Below are positions 54,204 through 62,639 of a stretch of 64,000 nucleotides of DNA, one piece after another. The DNA lies in the NCBI RefSeq assembly GCF_017581965.1, contig NZ_JAGEVF010000010.1, forward strand, positions 1-64,000. Reading direction: 5' to 3'. How positions within the stretch are numbered: position 1 is the stretch's first letter; every line of letters starts with the position of its first letter. This DNA comes from Winogradskyella pelagia. GTDB lineage: Bacteria > Bacteroidota > Bacteroidia > Flavobacteriales > Flavobacteriaceae. The position numbers and the translations under genes were made by a program. The notes below the pieces were generated by a model that worked only from the letters and a program-made list of their open reading frames with translations, was not told the DNA's origin and ran no database searches.

Positions 54204-54994
54204 TATAAATCTTCGGCGTTAGCAATGAGCTCTGCCACATCCATAACAGCTATTTGTCCTTCTTTTTCTTTATTCTTAACACCGTCGGTCATCATTGTAT
54301 TACAAAACGGACAACCAGCAGCGATAATTTCTGGTTTTGTATCTAAAGCCTGTTCTGTGCGCTCAATATTCACCTCTTTATTTCCAGGTTCTGCATCTTT
54401 AAACATCTGTGCACCACCTGCACCGCAACATAATCCTCGGCTCTTACAGCTTTTCATTTCTACCAATTCGGCATCTAGTTTACGGATTAACTCACGAGGC
54501 GCTTCATACACATTATTGGCACGACCTAAATAGCACGGGTCGTGAAAAGTGATGCGCTTTCCTTTAAACTGACCACCTTCTATTGTTAATCGTCCTTCCT
54601 CCAATAAATCTCTTAAAAATTGTGTATGGTGGACTACTTTGTAATTACCTCCAAGTGATGGGTATTCATTTTTGAGCGTATTAAAACAATGCGGACACGT
54701 CGTTACAATGTTTTTAATTTCATAGGCATTTAAAACTTCGATGTTAGTCACCGCTTGCATTTGAAACAAAAACTCATTTCCCGCACGTTTTGCTGGATCG
54801 CCTGTACAACTCTCTTCGGCGCCCAACACCGCGAAGTCAACGTTAGATTTATTTAATAGCTTAACAAAAGCTTTTGTTATTTTTTTGGCTCTGTCATCAA
54901 AACTTCCTGCACAGCCCACCCAAAACAATACCTCCGGTTGTTTTCCTGCCGCCATAGATTCTGCCATTGTTGGCACTTTTAGTTGCTCGCTCAT
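54203..54994 (-). CDS. (Fe-S)-binding protein with CCG domains (LutA/HdrB-like)
   Basis: A 263-residue cytosolic protein with two cysteine-rich CCG modules: TTCPHCFNTLKNEYPSLGG near 98-116 and MKSCKSRGLCCGAGGAQMF near 176-194 (Cx31-38CCx33-34CxxC pattern), plus CPFCNTMM at the end. Such subunits bind noncubane or 4Fe-4S clusters and carry electrons in heterodisulfide-reductase-type or lactate-oxidase systems. It begins 22 bp after the membrane Fe-S partner, with which it should form one oxidoreductase. Confidence 0.85.
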   Translation of the reverse strand: MSEQLKVPTMAESMAAGKQPEVLFWVGCAGSFDDRAKKITKAFVKLLNKSNVDFAVLGAEESCTGDPAKRAGNEFLFQMQAVTNIEVLNAYEIKNIVTTCPHCFNTLKNEYPSLGGNYKVVHHTQFLRDLLEEGRLTIEGGQFKGKRITFHDPCYLGRANNVYEAPRELIRKLDAELVEMKSCKSRGLCCGAGGAQMFKDAEPGNKEVNIERTEQALDTKPEIIAAGCPFCNTMMTDGVKNKEKEGQIAVMDVAELIANAEDL

Positions 54995-55016
54995 ATTTTT
55001 GTTTTGATTTATTTCT

Positions 55017-56330
55017 TTATTCGTTAGCCCAGTTTAATCGGTCCATTTGATTGTAAGGCCAAGGTGCTCCATTATTTTCAATATTGGTCATCATGTTATT
55101 TAATTCCATAGGTGCAGCGCTCTGCTCCATGACTAAATAGCGTCTCATTTCCATTATAATGGATAAGGGATCTATGCTCACAGGACAAGCTTCTACACAT
55201 GCATTACAACTCGTACAGGCCCAAAGCTCCTCTGCAGTGATATAGTCGTTTAATAGTTGCTTTCCATCGTCTTTAAATTCGCCATCATTAGCGTCTATAT
55301 TTCTACCAACCTCTTCTAAACGGTCGCGAGTATCCATCATTATTTTTCGTGGCGACAGCTTCTTACCTGTTTGATTCGCAGGGCACTCACTTGTACAACG
55401 GCCACATTCCGTGCAGGTATAGGCATTTAACAACTGAATACGGCTTAAATCCATAACATCACTTGCTCCAAATTTAGAAGGTTCCTCTTCGTCCTCACCT
55501 TCTGGAGGTGCAGCAAAAGGATCCGCATTGGGATCCATCATTAACATCACTTCTTTGGTGACCGCTTCAAGATTATTAAATTGTCCCTTAGGTTTAAGAT
55601 TTCCGAAATAGGTATTTGGAAAGGCTAATAGAATATGTAAATGCTTTGAAAAGTAAAGATAATTTAGAAAAACCAAAATCCCGATTATATGAAGCCACCA
55701 AGCGGTACGCTCTACAATGGTTACAGTATTTTGATTTATTCCATCAAACCAAGGTGCAATAAATTGAGAAATCACATTTCCAGAATTCATTTCTTGAAAC
55801 GGAATATCAGTAGCATTCATAGTAAGAAATAAGCACATCAATACCACCTCAAAATACAATATAATATTACCGTCATTTTTAGGCCACCCTGTCATTTCTG
55901 CACTCATAAAACGCTTGAGTTTGATTGCATTTCTTCGAAGCCAAAAGACAACTACTGTAACTAAAACCAGTACAGCTAAGATTTCAAAAGTCCCGATTAA
56001 AAAACCATAAACACTTTCCCCAATAAGATCTAAAAATAACCGATGCGTACCAAGCAGGCCATCTAGAATAATTTCTAATACTTCTATATTTATTATTACA
56101 AATCCAACATAGACTACTACGTGAAGCAACCCTGCAATTGGTCTTTTAACCATTTTACTTTGTCCAAGGGCAATACGTGCCATATTTCGCCATCGTTGCG
56201 GTTTATTATCACTGGCATCAACTTCTTGTCCAAGTTTAATATTTCTTATTAGCTTTTTTACATTTCTGGCAAAGTAACCAACACCCAATGCTAGGGCTAT
56301 TGCAAAAAGTATGTTTGGTAAGTATTCCAT
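55017..56330 (-). CDS. Membrane (Fe-S) oxidoreductase subunit
   Basis: A 437-residue protein. The N-terminal half has about five or six membrane helices with histidines able to bind heme (LHVVVYVGFV, WWLHIIGILVFLNYLYFSKH). The C-terminal part has two 4Fe-4S clusters: CTECGRCTSECP and CTSCNACVEACP. It transfers electrons between the membrane quinone pool and the CCG partner encoded next. The electron donor is unknown; fatty acid or lactate oxidation are candidates. Confidence 0.85.
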   Translation of the reverse strand: MEYLPNILFAIALALGVGYFARNVKKLIRNIKLGQEVDASDNKPQRWRNMARIALGQSKMVKRPIAGLLHVVVYVGFVIINIEVLEIILDGLLGTHRLFLDLIGESVYGFLIGTFEILAVLVLVTVVVFWLRRNAIKLKRFMSAEMTGWPKNDGNIILYFEVVLMCLFLTMNATDIPFQEMNSGNVISQFIAPWFDGINQNTVTIVERTAWWLHIIGILVFLNYLYFSKHLHILLAFPNTYFGNLKPKGQFNNLEAVTKEVMLMMDPNADPFAAPPEGEDEEEPSKFGASDVMDLSRIQLLNAYTCTECGRCTSECPANQTGKKLSPRKIMMDTRDRLEEVGRNIDANDGEFKDDGKQLLNDYITAEELWACTSCNACVEACPVSIDPLSIIMEMRRYLVMEQSAAPMELNNMMTNIENNGAPWPYNQMDRLNWANE

Positions 56331-56339
56331 ATTGAAATT

Positions 56340-57281
56340 CTAATTCTTTTGTTGTTCCGTTGGTTCTTCGTAGGGAATTTCTTTTTTCGATAAAATTCTC
56401 CTATATCGTGCTGGGTGCAATTTTATATCTAAAAGCAACATCTCCAATTCCTTGGTGGCTGATTCTAAATTATTATACAGTGCATCATCGTTAAGCAGCT
56501 TACCAACAGTTCCTGTGGGATTATCTACTTTGGCTAGAGTTTCCTGTAAAGCCAATAAAGTATTATCTAGATTATTTAATGTGTTAGAAAGTCCCGCTTC
56601 TTTTAATTCTGCAGACAATGTATTGAGATTACTGCTGGTCTCTTCAAAATTATCTAGCAGTAAGGCTATTTTATTTTCGTTTTGTTTTACCATTCCCTCA
56701 ATGGTACCAGATAAACTCTTAAATGCTTTTAGGGTTGCGTTTAATTCTGCAATGGTCGCTTTAATACCCTCGTTGGAATCATCTACGACCATTTCATTAA
56801 GATTCCCCATTAAAGTATCTGCCGTTCTTATAGCACCATCTAAATCAGAACTAAGACCAGAGAAATTCTTCTTTAAGGATGTAATTAAGCCAGGCTGAAC
56901 TTCGGACTTTAAAAAATCACCAGGTTTTGCAATCTCTCCGTCATTGACACCTACAATTGCCAAAGCGTTACCACCCATGATTCCAGTTTCATATAATCTA
57001 ACAATACTGTTTTTTGAAAATTCTAATTTTGGGTTCACGGAGAATGAAACAATTGTTTTCCCAGTTTCGAAGTCGTATTTAATATCTTCTACCTTGCCTA
57101 CTTTATTTCCTTTTACGGTAACGGAGGAGGACATACTCAAAGCGTTATAATCAAACTCTGTGTAGTAAGTGTCTGTGTTTGTAAACAGGTCTTCTCCCTT
57201 GAGGTATGTGAAAAGATATATAAAAAGGGCAATACCAGACAGCACCAATATTGCTGTTTTAACTTCTCTTGAAATTTTCAA
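56340..57281 (-). CDS. MlaD family (MCE domain) lipid transport protein
   Basis: A 313-residue protein with an N-terminal membrane helix (9-26) and an MCE domain at about 36-115 (SVTVKGNKVGKVEDIKYDFE, ending near PGDFLKSEV). A long helical region follows (about 130-290, heptad-like). MCE proteins bind phospholipid and support transport between the inner and outer membranes. The partners MlaE and MlaF are not in this window. It follows the amidase gene in the same direction. Confidence 0.85.
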   Translation of the reverse strand: MKISREVKTAILVLSGIALFIYLFTYLKGEDLFTNTDTYYTEFDYNALSMSSSVTVKGNKVGKVEDIKYDFETGKTIVSFSVNPKLEFSKNSIVRLYETGIMGGNALAIVGVNDGEIAKPGDFLKSEVQPGLITSLKKNFSGLSSDLDGAIRTADTLMGNLNEMVVDDSNEGIKATIAELNATLKAFKSLSGTIEGMVKQNENKIALLLDNFEETSSNLNTLSAELKEAGLSNTLNNLDNTLLALQETLAKVDNPTGTVGKLLNDDALYNNLESATKELEMLLLDIKLHPARYRRILSKKEIPYEEPTEQQKN

Positions 57282-57347
57282 TCGTTGTTGCTTTGATTAG
57301 AAACAAAATTAGGAATAAATTTTAATTCCTTTTACTGTAGGCAGAAG

Positions 57348-58469
57348 TTATTTGTTGGCATCATTTTGGAGTACTTCTGAAAGACTTATTTGCTCACCGT
57401 TTTTAAAAGCGACAACAAAACTTGAAGGGTAACCTTTTTCCCTAGCCTGCTGCTGCAAACGTTTGATTTCATTATAATCTGAAGTGTTTCCGTAATAGTA
57501 CTTATAAAGGTTCCCTGCACTCTGTTTTGAAATAGTATTGAGACCTTTAAAATTATAAGCCTTCGTTTGAAGATTTTTAGAACTCGCTGCAATTTGCACC
57601 TTGAAGGTAATATCTTTATAAATAGTTGAAGCGCCTTCAGATGCTTCTGAAGCATTTGAGTCTACACCAAGAATATTTGCTCCTACATTTAAATCGAGTT
57701 CTTTTTTGTAATCTAAAATGGCATCTCGTATTGCTTTTGCCATGGTAGATTGGCCCTTACCAGAATTTAAGTAAGCTCCTTCTCGTTTATTAGTTAAAAA
57801 GCCAAGTTCAACAAGAACACTGGGCATATAGGTGTTTCTTATAACAAGTAGACTCTCTTGCTTAAGACCTCTACTTTTTCGTTTTGCCCTTTTGATAAAA
57901 TTATCTTCAATTTTTCTTGCTAATATAATGCTCTGTTCTACATACACTTCTTGTTCAATTCCAATAGCAATGGTGGACTCAGGTGAGCTTGGATCGAATC
58001 CTGCATAATTTTCCTCGTAATTTTCCTCTAAAAATATAACTTCGTTTTCTCTTTTTGCAACCTCAAAATTCCGTGACGTATTGCGCTCTCCTAATACCCA
58101 AGTTTCGGTTCCGTGTGGATTTGGATTACCCACGGAATTACAATGTATGGACACAAATAAATCGGCATCGGCTTTATTAGCTATATCTGCACGTTTATAT
58201 AACTCAATGAAAACATCTGTTTTCCTTGTATAAATAACTTTAATATCTGGATTCTTCTCTAATTCCTTCCCTACTTGCAGCGCAACTTTTAAAGCAATGT
58301 GCTTTTCTTTATGTCCGTTGCCAACATTACCTGGGTCACCTCCACCATGCCCAGCATCAAGAACCACTACAAACTTATCATTTTGCCCATGCAGGTAATT
58401 CATAGGTGTTAAATATCCTATAAATAGAAATAACCAAAATACTATTATGTAATTTACCTTCGTTTGCAT
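57348..58469 (-). CDS. N-acetylmuramoyl-L-alanine amidase with SPOR domain
   Basis: A 373-residue secreted enzyme. After an SPI signal, an amidase_3 domain (34-235) carries the zinc ligands in VVLDAGHGGGDPG (His) and VSIHCNS (His), with catalytic Glu in VLVELGFLTN. The C-terminal region (about 290-370) resembles SPOR, which binds denuded glycan at the septum. It splits daughter cells by cutting peptide stems from glycan strands. Read divergently from lptD. Confidence 0.9.
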   Translation of the reverse strand: MQTKVNYIIVFWLFLFIGYLTPMNYLHGQNDKFVVVLDAGHGGGDPGNVGNGHKEKHIALKVALQVGKELEKNPDIKVIYTRKTDVFIELYKRADIANKADADLFVSIHCNSVGNPNPHGTETWVLGERNTSRNFEVAKRENEVIFLEENYEENYAGFDPSSPESTIAIGIEQEVYVEQSIILARKIEDNFIKRAKRKSRGLKQESLLVIRNTYMPSVLVELGFLTNKREGAYLNSGKGQSTMAKAIRDAILDYKKELDLNVGANILGVDSNASEASEGASTIYKDITFKVQIAASSKNLQTKAYNFKGLNTISKQSAGNLYKYYYGNTSDYNEIKRLQQQAREKGYPSSFVVAFKNGEQISLSEVLQNDANK

Positions 58470-58573
58470 AGAAGTTTTAAAGGTTTGAAAAGCATTATTT
58501 TTATATAACGATAATGACGATTTGTTATTTTGAACTTTGAATTATAATTCAATTAAACACAAAAAAATATCTG

Positions 58574-58581
58574 TACTTTTG
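58574..58581 (+). promoter_or_regulatory. Predicted -7 box for lptD
   Basis: TACTTTTG matches TAnnTTTG. It lies inside the longer possible frame of lptD and so supports a later start codon. No good TTG is seen at the right -33 distance. Confidence 0.4.
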
Positions 58582-58629
58582 GCGTTTCAAAAACCGAGCC
58601 ATACATTTACAAAAATACATTTAATAGGA

Positions 58630-61347
58630 TTGCGTACAAACAGCCTACACATACTTTTTGCGTTGAGTTTTACCATGTTTATCAACACTATTGGCTTGGC
58701 ACAAGAACTCCCAAAGCAGTCCAAACCCATTCCTGCCAATAAAGCTAAAGATTCTGTGTCTATTGCTGTTGACTCTATGCTAGCAGAGCCTGTTAACAAC
58801 AAGGTTATAGATACAGTAAAAACAGACTCCCTTCAAAAAAAGGAATTTTTAGAAGATGTTGTAAGCTATAAGGCTAAAGACTATGTCTCAATTAATCAGA
58901 AAAAACAAAAAATCTTTTTGTACAATGAAGCTGTTGTGAAATACCAAGACATGGAGATTAAAGCTGGTAAAATAACAATTGACTATAGTAATAATCTTAT
59001 ATATGCTGGCCGCATAAAGGACTCTACAGGTTACTCTCAAGCACCAGTGTTTACACAAGGTGCCAATGTTATTGAGCCAGACTCAATAATTTTTAATACC
59101 GATACTCAAAAGGCTAAAGTATTTAACTCAAGAACAGAGCAACAAGGCTTTAATGTTTTTGCCCCAGATACAAAACGAGAAAACGACTCTACATATTTTA
59201 TGGCAAACGCACGTTTTACAACTGCTGAAAATATGGATGACCCAGAATATCAGTTTATCACTTCTAAGTTAAAAATGGTTCCGGACAAAAAAATAGTCGT
59301 TGGGTCCACATACATGGAAATCTACGGCGTACCAACTCCTATTGCCTTGCCTTTCGCGTTTTTTCCATTGACTAAAAAACAAACATCTGGAATTATTTTT
59401 CCATCCTTTGGCGAGGACACAGGAAATGATAGGGGATACTTTTTACAGAATGGCGGCTATTATTTTGCCATTAATGATTATGTAGATTTAGCCATTCTGG
59501 GAGATTATTACACCAATGGAAGTTATGGACTACGTGTAGAAAGCAATTATGCCAAACGTTATAAATATAGAGGTCGTGTCAATTTCAGGTATGAAAACTT
59601 GCTCAACAGTGAACGTGGATTTCCTGATTTTTTTCAGACCACAAATTATAATATCCAATGGTCTCATACGCAAGATGCAAAATCAAATCCAAACTCGAGA
59701 TTTTCAGCGTCTGTTAATATAGGTAGCAGTCAGTTCTTTAGACAATCTGTAAATCAAGTCAATCAGGCTAATATTTTAAACAATACGTTTCAGTCTTCAG
59801 TATCATACTCTAAAACATTTCAAGGCGAACCACAGGTTAACCTAAATTTAACGGCCACACATTCTCAGAATACAAATACAGAAGCTATTAACTTAACCCT
59901 GCCTACTTTGCAAGCATCTATGACTAGGGTTTTTCCTTTTGCACCAAAGTCTGGTATAAAAAAAGGAGCTATACAAAATATAAACTTCCAAGTTAACACA
60001 AGAGGCGAATATCGCATCCAAACAACGGATTCTCTTTTTGGCAAAAGTGAAATGTTTGATGATGCCCTTGCAGGCATGCAGCACAGCATACCCATAACCA
60101 CTAATTTTAAAGTGTTTAACAATTTTAGTGTAAGTGCAAGTGCAAACTTGCAGGAAACTTGGACGTTTAAGACCATAAACCGTTTTTTTGACCAAGGTAC
60201 CGAAGACGTCATTACGCTTGACCAAAACGGTTTTGACCGATTTTTAACTTATAATGCAAGTGCCAGCATCGGTACAACCTTGTATGGGTTATTTAATTTT
60301 GAAAAAGAAGGGAAAGACCCAAAAATTAAAGCGATTAGGCATGTTATTAGACCTAATTTAAGTTATACAATCACTCCTGCATTTGACCAATATTACGAAA
60401 CCTTTGAAATTATAGATGCTGATGGCACAACCACCCAAGAATATACGCGATTTGAAAATTCGATTTTCGGTACGCCTAGCAACCGGTTTTCGAGTAGTGT
60501 TGGGATTGGAATCGGTAATAATATAGAGGCCAAAGTTAGACCAAAAGACTCTACCGCCACTGAAGATAAGAAGATTTTCATTCTAAACAACCTCAACCTT
60601 AATACAGCATATGATATTGCGGCCGACTCCTTAAATTGGAGTCCATTAAGTATTAATGGTGGAACCCAGATTTTGAATAAAAAAATGAATGTCAATTTTG
60701 GGATGAGCTTAAATCCTTATGCTCTAGATAGCAACAATAACATTACAAATACTTTTAACATTAATAATGGCGGTAGTCTTTTTAGACTAACTTCTGCCAA
60801 TTTAAATATTAGTTATTCCTTATCTAACGATAGTTTTTCGGGTAAAGGAGATGATATTGATGATGGTGTTAACCAGGAACGTGCAGCCTTAGCTAATGGA
60901 AGAGTAGATGGGTTATTTGGAAAAACCGAGGACTTTGCAGATAAACGACTATCAGACTTGGACAGAGACAGTGATAAAGAAGAAGTAGATTCAGAACTTT
61001 ACAATTACAAAATCCCTTGGAGTCTGAGGTTAGCCTACGCGGTTAATTACGCAAATACGAGAAGGCAAGATCAGATATCGTCACACTCATTAATGTTCTC
61101 CGGTGATATTGACCTGTCGCCGCGATGGACTGTTGGTGTGTCTTCTGGATATGATTTTTTAAACAGAGGATTTACTTTTACCCAGTTGCGCTTTGAACGC
61201 GACCTCTTGAGTTGGCGAATGAACTTTACTTGGATACCTATTGGTACGCGTACCTCATGGAACTTTTTTATTGGTATAAAATCGAACCTCCTCAAAGATT
61301 TAAAATACGACCAACGTCGTCAACCAGACTTAGAATTAGGCAACTAG
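58630..61347 (+). CDS. lptD: LPS-assembly outer membrane protein LptD
   Basis: 905 residues from TTG at 58630, chosen because the signal peptide (RTNSLHILFALSFTMFINTI, then GLAQ) begins there and a -7 box lies at 58574. A longer frame opens with TTG at 58537. The LptA-like periplasmic domain (about 80-250; VSYKAKDYVSINQKKQKIFL) leads into a large C-terminal barrel with alternating strands, and the ending WIPIGTRTSWNFFIGIKSNL is usual. It inserts lipopolysaccharide into the outer leaflet with LptE. Length is normal. Confidence 0.9.
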   Translation: MRTNSLHILFALSFTMFINTIGLAQELPKQSKPIPANKAKDSVSIAVDSMLAEPVNNKVIDTVKTDSLQKKEFLEDVVSYKAKDYVSINQKKQKIFLYNEAVVKYQDMEIKAGKITIDYSNNLIYAGRIKDSTGYSQAPVFTQGANVIEPDSIIFNTDTQKAKVFNSRTEQQGFNVFAPDTKRENDSTYFMANARFTTAENMDDPEYQFITSKLKMVPDKKIVVGSTYMEIYGVPTPIALPFAFFPLTKKQTSGIIFPSFGEDTGNDRGYFLQNGGYYFAINDYVDLAILGDYYTNGSYGLRVESNYAKRYKYRGRVNFRYENLLNSERGFPDFFQTTNYNIQWSHTQDAKSNPNSRFSASVNIGSSQFFRQSVNQVNQANILNNTFQSSVSYSKTFQGEPQVNLNLTATHSQNTNTEAINLTLPTLQASMTRVFPFAPKSGIKKGAIQNINFQVNTRGEYRIQTTDSLFGKSEMFDDALAGMQHSIPITTNFKVFNNFSVSASANLQETWTFKTINRFFDQGTEDVITLDQNGFDRFLTYNASASIGTTLYGLFNFEKEGKDPKIKAIRHVIRPNLSYTITPAFDQYYETFEIIDADGTTTQEYTRFENSIFGTPSNRFSSSVGIGIGNNIEAKVRPKDSTATEDKKIFILNNLNLNTAYDIAADSLNWSPLSINGGTQILNKKMNVNFGMSLNPYALDSNNNITNTFNINNGGSLFRLTSANLNISYSLSNDSFSGKGDDIDDGVNQERAALANGRVDGLFGKTEDFADKRLSDLDRDSDKEEVDSELYNYKIPWSLRLAYAVNYANTRRQDQISSHSLMFSGDIDLSPRWTVGVSSGYDFLNRGFTFTQLRFERDLLSWRMNFTWIPIGTRTSWNFFIGIKSNLLKDLKYDQRRQPDLELGN

Positions 61348-61386
61348 ATTTTATTTTTAAGTGTTAAGTCTATGCTTCTTTTTAGT

Positions 61387-61394
61387 TATTTTTG
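61387..61394 (+). promoter_or_regulatory. Predicted -7 box for ridA
   Basis: TATTTTTG fits TAnnTTTG and lies 25 bp upstream of the ridA ATG. A clear -33 TTG is not visible. Confidence 0.35.
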
Positions 61395-61418
61395 ATAGCA
61401 TAAAAAGACTGTATTCTT

Positions 61419-61799
61419 ATGAAACGAATTATAAGTACATCGAAAGCTCCAATTCCTATTGGCCCATACAACCAAGCTGTTTTAACAGGTAATACCCTGT
61501 ATACCTCTGGACAAATTGCATTACACCCTGAAACAGGAGAATTAGTTAAAGACACTATTGAAATGGAAACCGAGCAGGTGATGGAAAACTTAAAAGCTGT
61601 TTTGTTTGAGGCTGGAATGACCTTTGAAAATGTTGTAAAAACCTCCATTTTTATTAGTGATATGGAAAACTTTTCTAAAATCAACACTGTCTATGCCAAA
61701 TACTTCGATGAAGAAACCGCACCAGCTAGAGAGACTGTAGAAGTGGCAAACCTGCCCAAATATGTGAATGTAGAAATTAGTATGATTGCTATAATATAA
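61419..61799 (+). CDS. ridA: RidA family enamine/imine deaminase
   Basis: A 126-residue protein. It begins MKRIISTSKAPIPIGPYNQA, the classic RidA start, with the arginine signature in TAPARETVEVANLPKYVNVE, near residues 105-124. It destroys reactive 2-aminoacrylate from serine and threonine dehydratase. A trimeric cytosolic protein. The start is fixed by the conserved first residues. Confidence 0.96.
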   Translation: MKRIISTSKAPIPIGPYNQAVLTGNTLYTSGQIALHPETGELVKDTIEMETEQVMENLKAVLFEAGMTFENVVKTSIFISDMENFSKINTVYAKYFDEETAPARETVEVANLPKYVNVEISMIAII

Positions 61800-61831
61800 A
61801 TTTTAGCTAGCTATTAATCAATTTTCTTTTT

Positions 61832-62602
61832 TTGAAACTTAAAAAATCCGAACTTAAAATTTTTCTAGATAGTAAAGTTTCACTTTACAACAATACCAAA
61901 TTTCTTGAGAGCGACCCTATACAAATACCTCATAATTATTCAAAGAAAGAAGATATTGAAATCTCAGGGTTTCTAACAGCAACGATTGCGTGGGGAAATC
62001 GTAAGAGTATTATTAATAATGCACAAAAGATGATGCAACTTTTGGATAATGCACCTTACGATTTTGTAATGCATCATAAAGTTAAGGATTTAGGGCAGCT
62101 TAAAAACTTTGTGCACAGAACCTTTAATGGACAAGACTTTGCGCAATTTGTAAAAAGTTTAAATCATATTTACAAGCTTCATGGTGGACTTGAAAATGTT
62201 TTTGCTAAAAATGCAAAACAGCACTCCCTACAACAAAGCATTCATCATTTTAAATCTATTTTTTTTGAAATTGACCATTTAAAACGGACTCAAAAGCATG
62301 TTTCTGACCCCTTAAAAAATTCGGCAGCCAAACGTATTAACATGTATTTACGTTGGATGGTTAGGCAAGATAATGCTGGTGTTGACTTCGGTATATGGAA
62401 AAGCCTTTCTCCGGCACAACTCAGCTGTCCTTTGGATGTACATTCTGGGAACGTGGCACGACAATTAGGCTTATTGAAACGCAAACAAAATGATGCCAAA
62501 GCCTTAGCCGAACTGGATAAAAATCTACGTAAACTCGACCCAAACGACCCAGTAAAGTATGATTTTGCCTTATTTGGCTTGGGTGTTTTCGAGGGATTTT
62601 AA
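61832..62602 (+). CDS. TIGR02757 family protein
   Basis: 256 residues in a frame opening with a TTG at 61832 (KLKKSELKIFLDSKVSLYN). The family, known from Bacteroidota, is typified by IQIPHNYSKKEDIEISGFLT near 32-51, ATIAWGNRKSIINNAQKMM, and CPLDVHSGNVARQLGLLKRK near 199-218. It is sometimes listed beside DNA-repair glycosylases, but function is unproven. It lies 32 bp after ridA and may be co-transcribed. Confidence 0.85.
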   Translation: MKLKKSELKIFLDSKVSLYNNTKFLESDPIQIPHNYSKKEDIEISGFLTATIAWGNRKSIINNAQKMMQLLDNAPYDFVMHHKVKDLGQLKNFVHRTFNGQDFAQFVKSLNHIYKLHGGLENVFAKNAKQHSLQQSIHHFKSIFFEIDHLKRTQKHVSDPLKNSAAKRINMYLRWMVRQDNAGVDFGIWKSLSPAQLSCPLDVHSGNVARQLGLLKRKQNDAKALAELDKNLRKLDPNDPVKYDFALFGLGVFEGF

Positions 62603-62639
62603 ATGATGAATAGTATCTTTAAACCTAAACTAATTAACT

